From Kiritimatiellia bacterium (GTDB lineage: Bacteria; Verrucomicrobiota; Kiritimatiellia; PWTM01): 64,000 bases of DNA. Under the pieces are notes generated by a model, which saw nothing but the letters and a program-made list of their open reading frames with translations, was not told the DNA's origin and made no database searches. Numbering within the stretch: position 1 is the stretch's first letter; each line of letters opens with the position of its first letter. The position numbers and the translations under genes are program-made. Location of the stretch: assembly GCA_026417735.1 (NCBI GenBank), contig JAOACR010000023.1, positions 62,001 to 126,000 on the forward strand, given 5' to 3'. Of this stretch, positions 1 through 9,732 are shown piece by piece.

Positions 1-256
1 GAACGGTGCTCATCGTCGTGGGCGACGGAGCGGCCGGCACCGCCGGGTCCCGCAGCCCCGCCGCCACGCCGGCGGGTCACGAACAGTGGCCGCCGCTCCG
101 GCGACCCGCGCACACGTTCGCCAATGCCGCACCGGCCTCCCCGTTGTTTCCCCCAGACGGTCCACGCTTGCCGCACCCCTCGCCGCAGGGCGGGGCAGGG
201 GCCATGTCGTCCCGCAGCGCATCCGCGGCGGTGACACCGCGGGCCGGCCGAAACCT

Positions 257-3199
257 TCAGTGCGCACCCTCGAAGACATAGAGGAAGGTCGCCGCGGGGG
301 GCAACCCCCGGGCGTCAGCGCCGGTGGCGGCGTCGAGCACGAACGGGGAGCGCACGATCGAGGCAGGAAGCGCAATGGTTTCAATGCGGACCTGTTCGCG
401 GTCGAGGTTGTGCGCCGCGGGGTCGCCCGCCATGCGGAACAACCGTACTTGCCGCGCGCCCGTGAAGGGGAGCTCGAGAGCAACCGGCGTGAAACCGTCG
501 TCGCTCTCCAGCGGGTAACCGGCCACCTTGCGTGAAAGCACGAAGACACAAAGCCGGTCACCCCGTCGCGTCGCATAGCAGGCGGCCAGCGGAACGTCCC
601 GGGCCGCCGGCCGGCGCTGGAACTTCGGCAGGTCGATCGTCGGCACGCGGAGTGTTTCCACCTGCAACAGGTCACCGGTCGCCTCCCGATTGAACAGCGC
701 GAGCGTCATCCAGCACGGATGGGCGAGCGGCCCCACATGCCAGGCGGTGTGCGAAACCCAGTGGGTTCCGCCGTGGTGGAAGGTGAAAAAATTCTGCAGG
801 TCGAAGTCCTCGGTCGCGCGCGCAAGGAATGTATCGAGCGTGGCGGTCCCGCCGGCGAGGCTCTTCATCGTTTCCTCTTGGGCGCGCACCTCGGCGGCGC
901 TCATCGGGGGCTGATTGTTGAGGCCGCTCAGCGCGTAGCCCGGCCCCGCCTCGTACGTGCCGATCGCCAGCGGTGGACGGCCCGCCGCGACGAGCGCGTC
1001 ACGCTCCGCTCTGAGCTGCGCGGCGCGGGGAAGCGCGGACTGTCCCGGCTGCATCAACACCTGGAAAAGGCCTGCGCGGTTGCTCCCGGCCGGTCCTTCA
1101 CCCTCGTCCCATCCACCGAGGTAGCCGGCAATCGTCAGGTACTGCGAGCGGGGCGAGTGCTTTGCGGCCTGCGTGCCGTAGTTCTGACCGGCCCAACCGC
1201 CGAGAACAAACACAAATTTCCGGTCGAGACCGGCGCGTTCCCACCAAGGGCTGGCGCGCAGGCACTCGATCACATGCTCCTGGAAAAGGCCGTAGACCTC
1301 GCCACGGTTGTAGGTGTGGCCGGTGGCGCCGTCCTTCATCGCCTCGAAGACCCAAGGGCTGAACAGCCAGTTCCAGGTCTCGTTGCTGATCTCAAAGTAG
1401 ATACGGTCGAAGGCGTCGGACCAAGGTGCGGCGCGGCCCTGCGCGAACCGTTTGGCCGCCCAGGGTTTCTCCGCGGGCGTGTCACGCTCCGGGTCGTAGG
1501 GCGCAGCGATGTACTCGACGAATCCGAGCCATTCCTCGGGCGACATGTGCATCTCAACCTGAAGCCACGGCCGTACTCCGGCCTTCTCCATTGCCGCCAG
1601 CGTTTGGGGCAGCGTGTTCCCCCGCTCCACGCCACAGATCACACCCGCCGGATTGGTGAACTGCTCCATGTCATAAGTTGAGGCGCGCGTCTTGATGAAA
1701 GCGTGCGTCCGGAGCGCGCTGATGGCGGAGGCCTTCAGATCGGCATATTCGTAGGGCAGAAAGTCAAGAAATGGTGCCGCATCGGCGTAGACACGATAGT
1801 TGTCGATCCAGACGGTTCCCGGCCCCTCAAACGCCATTGAGGTCTGTCCCACCCCGCCGGCCCCCGTCCACAGCTCGGGCAGGCGGAACGTGCCGCGGAA
1901 CCGCTGCCATTCGCCGCCCAGTTCAAACACCAGCGGCTTCACCGAACGGGCATAGTGCCCTTTGAGAGAAAACACCGCTCGCGGTGTTGTCATCCCATGC
2001 TGTCGCGCCCAGAACTCCACCACGTAGGTGTACGCCGGATTGAGGACCGGATACCAACTTTGGCCCGTGCCGGCGTGGTTGTATTGCTCGAAGAGCGCTT
2101 TCGCGCCGGGCTGAAGCTCGATCCGTAGCGAGGTAGCGCCGCCGTCCGCGACCGGCGCGCCGGGCCTGTGGGGTTCGAGAACCCAGGTACGGCCCGGCTC
2201 CTCATCGGGATAGAACGGCACCCCGTCGGGCATCGCGAGCCGGTTCTCGTGCGAGCCCCATATGCGGTTGGAGAGGTGGCGATGGCGCGAAAACGTGGTG
2301 AAGGTCTTCTCAACCACAATCCAGTCGCCCCTACGGATGTACGCGTGCGGATCGGACGGCGTCCCGCCCGCGAGTTGGAGGAAGAAGCCACGATGCTGCT
2401 GGGGCGGGAGGTCCGAACGGTAGACGCGGTAGCCGGCGAGCGGCACGTCACCCGGCGGGGGCTGCCACGTCAGCCGCGCCGAGTCCGTCACCGGATCGTA
2501 GACCGCCCGCAGGTTGCGCGGCGCCGGTGGGGAGACGCCGCTGCCGCGGTCCGAGTTGAACTCGACCCGCACCAGGGAGGTCGCTTCTGCGGTGCGCTCG
2601 CGTTTGCCCGTGCGCTCCCGTACGACGTCTGCGGCCGCCGCGCACGGCGATTCACGGCCGGCGACATCGATCGCGGTCACCGTGAAATAGTACGGCACGC
2701 CGGGTCGGTTCCAGTCGTCGAAGCGGTGCACGAACTCCGGTGCGTTCGCCGCCACGAGCCGGTCTCGGCTGGTCCCCGACTCGAGCCATCCGCTGATTGC
2801 ACTGCCGCCCTCCGGCACGATGTCGCGCCGCACGATGTGCAGCCGGCCGCCGACGATGCGGTAGACGCGTACTGTGGCCCCGTCGTAAAAGCCCTCTCGC
2901 AGGGTATCGTGCGCGGTCGCGGCGGTGGCGTCGAGGATCACCCGGTCGGGCGCGTCAGCGGCGGCGAAGAGGCGCGTCCGGTACACCGCGGGCTCGAAGC
3001 TTGCGGTGACGAGCGCATTGCCGAACGGACCGATCGTCGCGGTGAAGGCTTCGACGCCGGCATTGGCGAGGTTCGTCGTGATGCGGAACACGGCCGGGGC
3101 ACGATAGCGCGCAGCGTCCGCCACCGGGCGCTCTCCGGCCTCGCTGGCGGCGGCCAGCAGAACCGCCGCAAGCGCCGGGCCCCGCCAGTCCGTCCTCAT
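257..3199 (-). CDS. Secreted clan GH-A-like glycoside hydrolase with fibronectin-III-type domains
   Basis: Predicted 980-residue exported polysaccharide-degrading enzyme of unknown substrate. Residues 1-22 form a signal peptide. Residues about 160-190 and 224-320 read as fibronectin-III-like domains (YYFTVTAIDVAGRES; PRNLRAVYDP then GYRVYRSD). A carbohydrate-binding-like beta region follows near 350-460, then a TIM-barrel-like region from about 480. Motif FEISNETWNW places an Asn-Glu pair at N606-E607, matching the acid/base pair of clan GH-A enzymes. The ATG at 3199 is chosen because the signal peptide begins there; the frame upstream only runs over atpK in another frame. It lies 11 nt after the atpK stop with a weak ribosome-binding site, so it may be the last gene of the ATPase operon. 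The exact GH family cannot be assigned by eye. Confidence 0.72.
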   Translation of the reverse strand: MRTDWRGPALAAVLLAAASEAGERPVADAARYRAPAVFRITTNLANAGVEAFTATIGPFGNALVTASFEPAVYRTRLFAAADAPDRVILDATAATAHDTLREGFYDGATVRVYRIVGGRLHIVRRDIVPEGGSAISGWLESGTSRDRLVAANAPEFVHRFDDWNRPGVPYYFTVTAIDVAGRESPCAAAADVVRERTGKRERTAEATSLVRVEFNSDRGSGVSPPAPRNLRAVYDPVTDSARLTWQPPPGDVPLAGYRVYRSDLPPQQHRGFFLQLAGGTPSDPHAYIRRGDWIVVEKTFTTFSRHRHLSNRIWGSHENRLAMPDGVPFYPDEEPGRTWVLEPHRPGAPVADGGATSLRIELQPGAKALFEQYNHAGTGQSWYPVLNPAYTYVVEFWARQHGMTTPRAVFSLKGHYARSVKPLVFELGGEWQRFRGTFRLPELWTGAGGVGQTSMAFEGPGTVWIDNYRVYADAAPFLDFLPYEYADLKASAISALRTHAFIKTRASTYDMEQFTNPAGVICGVERGNTLPQTLAAMEKAGVRPWLQVEMHMSPEEWLGFVEYIAAPYDPERDTPAEKPWAAKRFAQGRAAPWSDAFDRIYFEISNETWNWLFSPWVFEAMKDGATGHTYNRGEVYGLFQEHVIECLRASPWWERAGLDRKFVFVLGGWAGQNYGTQAAKHSPRSQYLTIAGYLGGWDEGEGPAGSNRAGLFQVLMQPGQSALPRAAQLRAERDALVAAGRPPLAIGTYEAGPGYALSGLNNQPPMSAAEVRAQEETMKSLAGGTATLDTFLARATEDFDLQNFFTFHHGGTHWVSHTAWHVGPLAHPCWMTLALFNREATGDLLQVETLRVPTIDLPKFQRRPAARDVPLAACYATRRGDRLCVFVLSRKVAGYPLESDDGFTPVALELPFTGARQVRLFRMAGDPAAHNLDREQVRIETIALPASIVRSPFVLDAATGADARGLPPAATFLYVFEGAH

Positions 3200-3210
3200 A
3201 TCGGCACGGC

Positions 3211-3681
3211 TCAGCCGGCGGCCGTTCTGAATACTGCGCCGACGAATACCAGCACAAAGAGCGCGATGGTTTCGATGATACCGAGCACCATCAGGTAGTT
3301 GCCGAAGCCCTTGCCCGTCTCCGCAAGCGCGTCGGAGGCGGCCGCCCCGGCGATGCCCTGCCACCAGGCGGAGGCGCCGATCGCCATCCCCCCGAAGAGG
3401 CCGGCGCCGAGCATGGCGCCCCAGTTCGCAAAACCCGCTGCGTTGCAGAGCGCGGTCATCTGGTTCATCAGAATCATGCCGTAGATCGTCTGCGACATCG
3501 GTGCGCCGGCGAACACCGTCAGGATGAACGGTGCAGCTTTGTTTTGAGCGAAGCACTTTTTCCAGGCGCCGATCGCGGCGGGGCCGGCGGCGCCGGTGCC
3601 CAGCGCCGAGCCGAGCGCCGAGAGCCCAAACGCGGCGGCCGCGCCCAGACGGCCCAGGGTGGCAACGGTGTCAGCGTCCAT
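3211..3681 (-). CDS. atpK: V-type ATP synthase subunit K (c-ring proteolipid)
   Basis: A 156-residue membrane proteolipid with two fused helical hairpins (four membrane segments), forming the rotor ring of a V/A-type ATPase. The ion-binding carboxylate is E137 in GIIETIALF of the fourth helix. S63-Q64 in APMSQTIYG and Q108 in WWQGIAG match, at nearly the same spacing, the Na+ ligands T64, Q65, Q110 and E139 of Enterococcus hirae NtpK, so Na+ coupling is predicted. The start at 3681 follows a strong AAGGAGA ribosome-binding site. It is downstream of atpI by 20 nt in the same operon. Family assignment is firm; the ion preference is inference. Confidence 0.95.
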   Translation of the reverse strand: MDADTVATLGRLGAAAAFGLSALGSALGTGAAGPAAIGAWKKCFAQNKAAPFILTVFAGAPMSQTIYGMILMNQMTALCNAAGFANWGAMLGAGLFGGMAIGASAWWQGIAGAAASDALAETGKGFGNYLMVLGIIETIALFVLVFVGAVFRTAAG

Positions 3682-3701
3682 GGTTGGATCTCCTTTCCGA
3701 G

Positions 3702-5462
3702 TCAGGTCTCCGGGTCCGCCGCCTCGTCCCGCACCCGGCAGAACGGGCGGTACGGCAGCCCTGTCCACTGCAGGCCGATGTGGCCCGAAAACTCCAGCGT
3801 GTTGAGTCGCACGCCGTGCACCATCACGCCCATCAGCGCGAGCGCAATGTTGAGCGCGTGCGCCAGCACCAGGAACAGCACGCCGAGCAGCGCGGTGCGC
3901 CATGAGCCCAGCATCGGCGCGAGCATCCGGTTCAGATTGTCCGCAACCGCAAAGGAGGCGGTGCCGACCGCGTAGAGCCGGATGTAGGACACCACGTCCA
4001 CAAAGTTGCTCACCACGTTCAGCGGCAGCATCACGTGATTGAACCACTCATTTTTCAGCTGGCGGAGTGGCGTCATGAACAGCACCACAAGCGCGAGCGA
4101 AACCGCAAAGACCGACAGCATCGCGCGCGGGAACGGCGCACCGAGCACCATCGTGTTGGCGAAGAAAAACATCGTCCACGTGATGCCGAGCCAACCGAGC
4201 TGTGCGAGGGACTGCGCACTGCGCCCAAGACGCACCATGTTCCAGAGGTGCGCGAGCGAGAGGTGCACCAGCGCAATACCGAAACACAGCCGTTTCACAT
4301 TTTCGCCGTCCGCCAGCCAGTCAACGCGCGGCAGCGTGGCCGGCTGGGCGCCGAACCAGGTGCCGGTCAGTGCACCCCATACCACGGTCGCGCCGCTCAT
4401 CGCCAGGAGCAGGCGGACGAGCTGGCGCGGCATCGCCGGCCGGCGCGCGCGAGCCCACAACGTCGCACCCAGGAACAGCAGCCCGTAGCCGGCATCGCCG
4501 ACGAGCATCGCAAAAAACAGGCCGAAGAAAATCAGAAAGGCGCCGCTGATGTCCGTCTCCTGATACCCCGGCAGGATGCCAATGAACCGCATCAGCGGCT
4601 CGATCGGCTTCGCCCAGCTCGGCAGACGCAGCAGCGTCGGCACGCGGTCGTCCGCGGAGGGCTCCTCGACCACCAGACCCCAACCGTGTCGTGCGGCCGA
4701 CGCGCGCAGCCGGTCGAGGCGCTCGACCGGGCAGTAGCCGCGCAGATACACGATCGAGGCGCCCGCGCTGCCCATGGCCGCCCTCGCTTCGGCCAAACGC
4801 CGGCGGTCTTCCGCCTCATTGGCCAGCGCTTCAACGGCGGGGCGCTCGGCCGCATACTGTTCCAGCCGCCCCGCCAATTCGCGGTCCTCCCGCTCCAGGT
4901 CGGCGATGCGCTGCTCGATCTGATCCAGCGACATTTCCGGCAGCCGCACCTCCCGTGCGTCGAGCTGCGGCGGTTCGCTCCGGCGAATGAGCGCCCAGTA
5001 TACTGCCGGCCCCTCACGGCCGACCTCGACCGCGACCACCTCCGGAGGCACCTCGGGCCGATCCTTTGCAGCGAGCTGGTAGAGCCGCAGATGCACCCCG
5101 CGAGCGGCGAGCTGACGGACCGCGGCCGGATCGAAGCGACCCAGCGGCCGGATGCGCTCCTGTTCGTGCCGCAGCGCATCGAGCTCGTCCGCGATCTCTT
5201 TGCGACGGTGCAGAATGTGCCAGACGTCGCGGACCACCTCGCCGGCCGGCCGGCCCGTCGGCGCGCTGCGGGCGACCCGCGGCAGCAGCTCGAGCGCGGC
5301 GCGCACATACTCGACCTCCTTGCGAGCGGTCTCGACGTCCTCCGATTCGATCGTGCGGACGGCCTCCAGGTGCAGCAGGCCGAGCTCGCGCAGATGCTCG
5401 AGCGCGTTCTCGCGATCGCGCTCGATCGCCAGCACCGTCACTTTGGACATCGGCACGATCAC
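3702..5462 (-). CDS. atpI: V-type ATP synthase subunit I (stator/a-subunit homologue)
   Basis: A 586-residue subunit with a soluble N-terminal half (about residues 1-300, partly coiled coil) and a membrane C-terminal half with about seven to eight helices. It holds the ion half-channels beside the K ring. The conserved channel arginine is R495 in SYIRLYAVG, the counterpart of the essential Arg of eukaryotic a-subunits. GTG at 5462 is preferred over ATG at 5450: the GGGAGGTGAT ribosome-binding site is about 9 nt before the GTG, and family members usually begin MIVxM. It lies 46 nt after atpD. Length fits bacterial subunit I proteins. Confidence 0.94.
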   Translation of the reverse strand: MIVPMSKVTVLAIERDRENALEHLRELGLLHLEAVRTIESEDVETARKEVEYVRAALELLPRVARSAPTGRPAGEVVRDVWHILHRRKEIADELDALRHEQERIRPLGRFDPAAVRQLAARGVHLRLYQLAAKDRPEVPPEVVAVEVGREGPAVYWALIRRSEPPQLDAREVRLPEMSLDQIEQRIADLEREDRELAGRLEQYAAERPAVEALANEAEDRRRLAEARAAMGSAGASIVYLRGYCPVERLDRLRASAARHGWGLVVEEPSADDRVPTLLRLPSWAKPIEPLMRFIGILPGYQETDISGAFLIFFGLFFAMLVGDAGYGLLFLGATLWARARRPAMPRQLVRLLLAMSGATVVWGALTGTWFGAQPATLPRVDWLADGENVKRLCFGIALVHLSLAHLWNMVRLGRSAQSLAQLGWLGITWTMFFFANTMVLGAPFPRAMLSVFAVSLALVVLFMTPLRQLKNEWFNHVMLPLNVVSNFVDVVSYIRLYAVGTASFAVADNLNRMLAPMLGSWRTALLGVLFLVLAHALNIALALMGVMVHGVRLNTLEFSGHIGLQWTGLPYRPFCRVRDEAADPET

Positions 5463-5508
5463 CGCGCAGGATCACCTCCCGGAACGGCACGTTGTGGGCG
5501 AGACGGGA

Positions 5509-6117
5509 TCATCCGGCAGCCGTCGCCTTTTCGCTGGACTTGCCCTTCGCGATCTTTGCGCGCGAGACCGCAGCGGTCATCTGATCGCCCAGGAAGATGC
5601 GGATCACCCGGATGTTCTCGCGAGTTTCCGGAATCTTCACCTTCTCGAAGAGGTTCACGCGCTGCGTCGTGGTGCGCAGTTCGTCCCGCAGCGCGCGAAG
5701 CTGAGCCTCCAACACCTCCCGCTCGACGCGGAGCCGGATCATCTCCTCCAGCGCCGCGCGACCGTCGTCCACCCAGGGTGGCGTGTTGAAAAGGTCCGGC
5801 ATTGTCCGGTCGAACTCCACCGCCTCGAGAATCGGAATCGTCACGCCGGCGATGTTGCCGACACCGGTGCGCACCCGGCGCAACCGCACCAGCGCGCCCA
5901 CATCGTAGGGCTCGGAGAACAGCCGCACCCAGCCGGCGAGGCGGGCGTCCAGCGCGGCCTCCCGGCGGTGGTATTCCTCCAGCTTCGCCTCAACGCCGCG
6001 CACCTCCATCTGCAGCTGCTGCTTTTTGAGCATCAGCGTCGGCAAATAGCGCTGGTAGCGTTTCAGCGCGTCGCGCTGCGCTTTGAGTTCGTTCTTCGTG
6101 TGTTTGATCTTCGCCAT
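5509..6117 (-). CDS. atpD: V-type ATP synthase subunit D (central stalk)
   Basis: A 202-residue, largely helical central-rotor subunit that links the A3B3 head to the K ring. The N-terminus (MAKIKHTKNELKAQRD, then LPTLMLKKQQLQMEV) is typical of V/A-type subunit D and predicts a long antiparallel coiled coil formed with the C-terminal helix. The Ala/Lys-rich tail (KIAKGKSSEKATA) is common in the family. It sits 28 nt after atpB and 46 nt before atpI. No subunit F or C gene is adjacent, as in spirochaete and chlamydial operons. Nothing looks broken. Confidence 0.95.
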   Translation of the reverse strand: MAKIKHTKNELKAQRDALKRYQRYLPTLMLKKQQLQMEVRGVEAKLEEYHRREAALDARLAGWVRLFSEPYDVGALVRLRRVRTGVGNIAGVTIPILEAVEFDRTMPDLFNTPPWVDDGRAALEEMIRLRVEREVLEAQLRALRDELRTTTQRVNLFEKVKIPETRENIRVIRIFLGDQMTAAVSRAKIAKGKSSEKATAAG

Positions 6118-6145
6118 CGTCCGAACCGCGGTGTTCGGCTGCTGT

Positions 6146-7459
6146 TCAGCCGGCCGCCGGCGCGGCTATCTTCGGCCAGAACTTTTCGATCAACTTGGTC
6201 GGGATCGCGGTCTCCTCCGGTTCGAAACACTCCGCAAGGATCCGCCAGCCCAGGTCCAGCGCCTGCTCGAGCGGGATGTTCACGCGCAGATCCATCATCC
6301 GCTCCTCGAACAGCCGTCCGTACTTCAGCAGCTTGCGGTCCCAGTCGCTCATCCGGAAGCCCATCGCCTGTTTCTCAAGCGTCTCTTTGAAGCCCGCATA
6401 AAGCTGGATCATCGTGTTCATGATGGTGCGGTGATCCTCGCGCGTGCGCGCGTTCACGAGCTGCTTCAGGCGCGAAAGCGATCCGAACGGCTCGATGCGA
6501 CCGTTGCGGAGGTAAAACTGACCCTCGGTGATATAGCCGGTGTTGTCCGGTACCGGGTGGGTGACGTCGTCGCCCGGCATCGTCGTGACCGCGAGAATCG
6601 TGATCGAGCCGGCCGTGTCGAAGTCCACCGCCTTTTCGTACCGGGCGGCGAGCTGGCTGTAGAGGTCGCCAGGGTAGCCGCGGTTGGACGGGATCTGCTC
6701 CATCGTGATCGCGATTTCCTTGAGCGCGTCGGAGAAGTTCGTCATGTCGGTCAGCAGCACCAGCACCCGCTTGTTCTGCAGCGCAAACTGCTCTGCGACC
6801 GCGAGGCAGACGTCCGGCACCAGCAGGCACTCGACGACGGGGTCCGCGGCGGTGTGGATGAACAGGATCGAGCGGGAGAGCGCGCCCTCCTGCTCGAGCG
6901 TGTCGCGAAAGAAGAGGTAGTCGTCGTGCTTCAGGCCCATGCCGCCCAGGATGATGAGGTCCACCTCCGCCTGCAGCGCGATGCGAGCGAGCAAGGGGTT
7001 GTAGGGTTCGCCCGCCACGGAGAAGATCGGCAGCTTCTGCGACTCGACCAACGTGTTGAACACGTCAATCATCGGGATGCCGGTGCGCACCATGTTGCGG
7101 GGAATGATGCGCTTGGCGGGATTCACCGACGGCCCGCCGATCTCGATCGGGTTTTCGTAGATCGCAGGACCCCCATCACGCGGCAGGCCGCTGCCGGTGA
7201 ACACGCGGCCGAGCAGCGACTGCGAGAACGGCACCCGCATCGTGTGACCGAGGAACCTCACCTGCGAGTCCGTCGCGACGCCGCGGCTGCCCGCAAACAC
7301 CTGTAGGTCCACCCTCCCTCCCTCGATCCGAATCACCTGCGCCAGCGACGTGCCGCGCCGCGAGGTCACCTGCGCCAGCTCCCGATAGCCGACGCCGGTC
7401 GCCTGGACCGTGATCACATTGCCCGCAATGCGTTCGATCCGGTGATAGACCCTATGCAT
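6146..7459 (-). CDS. atpB: V-type ATP synthase subunit B
   Basis: A 437-residue non-catalytic nucleotide-binding subunit of the A3B3 head. It has the N-terminal beta-barrel and the RecA-like core typical of B subunits, without a functional P-loop. Recognisable stretches include [31 protein letters not shown] and [13 protein letters not shown]. The ATG at 7459 overlaps the atpA stop by 8 nt, indicating translational coupling that would help keep A and B equimolar. Length is normal for bacterial V-type B subunits. Confidence 0.96.
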   Translation of the reverse strand: MHRVYHRIERIAGNVITVQATGVGYRELAQVTSRRGTSLAQVIRIEGGRVDLQVFAGSRGVATDSQVRFLGHTMRVPFSQSLLGRVFTGSGLPRDGGPAIYENPIEIGGPSVNPAKRIIPRNMVRTGIPMIDVFNTLVESQKLPIFSVAGEPYNPLLARIALQAEVDLIILGGMGLKHDDYLFFRDTLEQEGALSRSILFIHTAADPVVECLLVPDVCLAVAEQFALQNKRVLVLLTDMTNFSDALKEIAITMEQIPSNRGYPGDLYSQLAARYEKAVDFDTAGSITILAVTTMPGDDVTHPVPDNTGYITEGQFYLRNGRIEPFGSLSRLKQLVNARTREDHRTIMNTMIQLYAGFKETLEKQAMGFRMSDWDRKLLKYGRLFEERMMDLRVNIPLEQALDLGWRILAECFEPEETAIPTKLIEKFWPKIAAPAAG

Positions 7460-9185
7460 ACTCCGCGACCTCCGCGACCATCGCCTCGATGCGCCGTTCG
7501 ATTTCCGCGAACTCCAGCGCCGACATCTCCACCCGGTTCCAGTCCTTCACCGCCTGCGTGAGGCGCTGGAAGAACCGGCGCGCCGCGTCCTTCGTCTCAA
7601 ACTTCATGGCGGTGCGCAGAATGCGTGCGATCCGCTCGAACACGTACCGCTGGCGCGCGGGCGGCGTCGCGGCGTCCACCGGGTGATATGCATCCTGCTG
7701 CAGATACACCGCGTCGAAGAACTCCGCTTTCAGGTAGAGGATGAAGTCCTCGATCGAGGTGCCCTCCTCGCCGACGACCTTCATCATCTGGTTCACATCG
7801 TTGCCGCGCTGGAGCACGTCTCGCGCAATCGCGACCTGGTCGGCCGGCACCACGCCCTCGTACTTGCTCCACGACTCCAGGGGGTGAATCGCGGGGTACC
7901 GGCGCTGATCGGACCGCTCGCGTGAAAGGCCATGAAACGCGCCGACGACCTTCAGCGTGCTCTGCGTCACCGGTTCTTCAAAGTTGCCGCCCGCGGGGCT
8001 GACCGTGCCGCCGATCGTCACGGATCCGATCTGACCGTCGCGCAGCCGCACGATGCCAGCGCGCTCGTAGAACGCCGCGATCACACTCTCCAAGTAGGCG
8101 GGGAACGCCTCCTCGCCGGGGATCTCCTCGAGGCGGCCGGACATTTCCCGCAGCGCCTGCGCCCAACGAGAGGTCGAGTCGGCCAGCAGCAGAACGTTCA
8201 GCGCCATCTGCCGGTAGTACTCCGCGATCGTAATCGCGGTGTACACGGAGGCTTCGCGCGCGGCGACCGGCATCGAGCTGGTGTTGCAGATGATCAGCGT
8301 CCGCTCCATCAGACTGCGGCCGGTGCGCGGGTCGGTCAGCTCCGGAAACTCGCGCAGCGTCTCGACCACCTCGCCGGCCCGCTCGCCGCACGCGGCGACG
8401 ATCACGATGTCGACATCCGCATAGCGGCTGGTGAGCTGTTGCAGCACCGTCTTGCCGGCGCCGAACGGGCCCGGAATGCAGTAGGTGCCGCCGCGCGCGA
8501 CCGGGAAGAGCGTGTCAATGATCCGGATCTGCGTGGTGAGCGGCTCGGTGGGCCGCAGCCGTTCCGCGTAGGCGCGGATCGGAATCTTTACCGGCCAACG
8601 CTGCACCATCGTCACGGTCTCGACCGCGCCACTGCCGCTCCGAAGCCGCGCAATCGGCTGCTCGATCGTGTACTCGCCGGCGGGCGCGATCTCCTCGACG
8701 GTCCACTCCCCCCCCAGCGCGAACGGCACCATGATGCGGTGCCGGAAAATGCCCTCAGGGACCGTCCCGAGGGTATCGCCCGCTTCCACCGTGCGACCTG
8801 CCTCTACGACCGGCGTGAACGCCCAGCGGCGGTCGCGAGGCAGGGGGTCCAGATACGTGCCTCGCTGCAGAAAGAAACCGCACTTCTCCGCCAGCTTCGG
8901 CAGCGGGTTTTGCAGACCATCAAATACCTGCGTCAGCAGGCCGGGCCCCAGTTCCGCCGAGAGCAGCTCGCCGGTGAATTCGACCCGGTCCCCCTCCCGG
9001 AGGCCCGTCGTGTCCTCGAACACCTGCAGCTCCGCATAGTGTCCGCGAACGCGGATCACCTCCGACTTTAGCCGCAGGTCGCCGAGCCGGGCATAGGCGA
9101 CCTCGTTCTGAACCACCGGCTTCTCAAATTCGACAATCAGTAGGTTCCCGCTGACGCCAACGATTTTTCCGAGGTTCTCGCTCAT
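7452..9185 (-). CDS. atpA: V-type ATP synthase catalytic subunit A
   Basis: A 577-residue catalytic subunit that hydrolyses or makes ATP in the A3B3 head. The Walker A motif GPFGAGKTV lies near residues 239-247 with K245 as the P-loop lysine. The A-specific bulge domain precedes it. Downstream blocks [33 protein letters not shown] and [11 protein letters not shown] are characteristic of A subunits. The ATG at 9185 is 10 nt after the DUF2764 gene, with a GAGG ribosome-binding site just upstream. Its 3' end overlaps atpB. The direction of catalysis cannot be read from the sequence. Confidence 0.97.
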   Translation of the reverse strand: MSENLGKIVGVSGNLLIVEFEKPVVQNEVAYARLGDLRLKSEVIRVRGHYAELQVFEDTTGLREGDRVEFTGELLSAELGPGLLTQVFDGLQNPLPKLAEKCGFFLQRGTYLDPLPRDRRWAFTPVVEAGRTVEAGDTLGTVPEGIFRHRIMVPFALGGEWTVEEIAPAGEYTIEQPIARLRSGSGAVETVTMVQRWPVKIPIRAYAERLRPTEPLTTQIRIIDTLFPVARGGTYCIPGPFGAGKTVLQQLTSRYADVDIVIVAACGERAGEVVETLREFPELTDPRTGRSLMERTLIICNTSSMPVAAREASVYTAITIAEYYRQMALNVLLLADSTSRWAQALREMSGRLEEIPGEEAFPAYLESVIAAFYERAGIVRLRDGQIGSVTIGGTVSPAGGNFEEPVTQSTLKVVGAFHGLSRERSDQRRYPAIHPLESWSKYEGVVPADQVAIARDVLQRGNDVNQMMKVVGEEGTSIEDFILYLKAEFFDAVYLQQDAYHPVDAATPPARQRYVFERIARILRTAMKFETKDAARRFFQRLTQAVKDWNRVEMSALEFAEIERRIEAMVAEVAEYA

Positions 9186-9195
9186 CGTGTCCGCC

Positions 9196-9732
9196 TCAAC
9201 GCTCCCCGGCCGTACCGCGGACCGCCCGCTCGACCCACTCCGAAAGACGTCGCCGGCCGGCGTCCGCGTCCATCCGGCTCCAGCGCTCCAGGATCCGCAG
9301 CTTCAACGCATAAGCCAGCACGCCCTCCAGATCGAACGGGCGGAACCGCGCCAGGTCCTCCGCCAGATGCCAGCGGCACCGGTCCAGCTCCAGCTCCCGC
9401 TCTAGCGGCGTCGGCCGGCCCATCGCGTCCATCACCGACCGCTCCAGCGCGACGTCCCAACCGGTGTGTTCGTGCAGGAAGGGACGCGCCTCGATCCCGG
9501 CCGCCGCCGCTCGCGCACGTGCGACCGCGTTGCGCAGCTGCGTGTCCCGCGCGCGCCACTCCGCAACGAACGGATGTTCCGAGGGGGCCCCCTCCAATAA
9601 CGCATCGAGCGTCGCCCTGTCGGCCGGCGTCAGCAGCCGCGCCGCCGCGGCACGAAACTGCTCCACCGACATCGGCGGCGGGGAGTTGAACACCAGCGCC
9701 GGCAGACTCGCCGCAAAGTATGCGTATTTCAC
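9196..9732 (-). CDS. DUF2764 family protein of the V-type ATPase operon
   Basis: A 178-residue protein starting MKYAYFAASLPALVF, typical of DUF2764 proteins. These lie between subunits E and A in chlamydial, spirochaete and Bacteroidota V-ATPase operons. It has no signal peptide and looks mostly helical. It overlaps the atpE stop by ATGA (9729-9732), so it is probably translated by coupling. Because no subunit C or F gene is found here, it may replace subunit C as a head-stalk connector. That function is inference from position only. Confidence 0.85.
   Translation of the reverse strand: MKYAYFAASLPALVFNSPPPMSVEQFRAAAARLLTPADRATLDALLEGAPSEHPFVAEWRARDTQLRNAVARARAAAAGIEARPFLHEHTGWDVALERSVMDAMGRPTPLERELELDRCRWHLAEDLARFRPFDLEGVLAYALKLRILERWSRMDADAGRRRLSEWVERAVRGTAGER

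Noticed and set aside
1-256. Short open frames at the left edge on both strands
   Set aside because: None has family features or a ribosome-binding site; the stretch may be the end of a gene outside the window but cannot be supported.
2168-3298. Long plus-strand open frame opposite the secreted glycosidase gene
   Set aside because: High-GC antisense shadow: Arg/Gly/Val-rich with no family motifs, while the minus strand encodes a clear exported enzyme.
4035-5789. Plus-strand 584-codon open frame opposite atpI
   Set aside because: The minus strand has a well-supported V-ATPase subunit; the antisense product is low-complexity Arg/His/Gln-rich.
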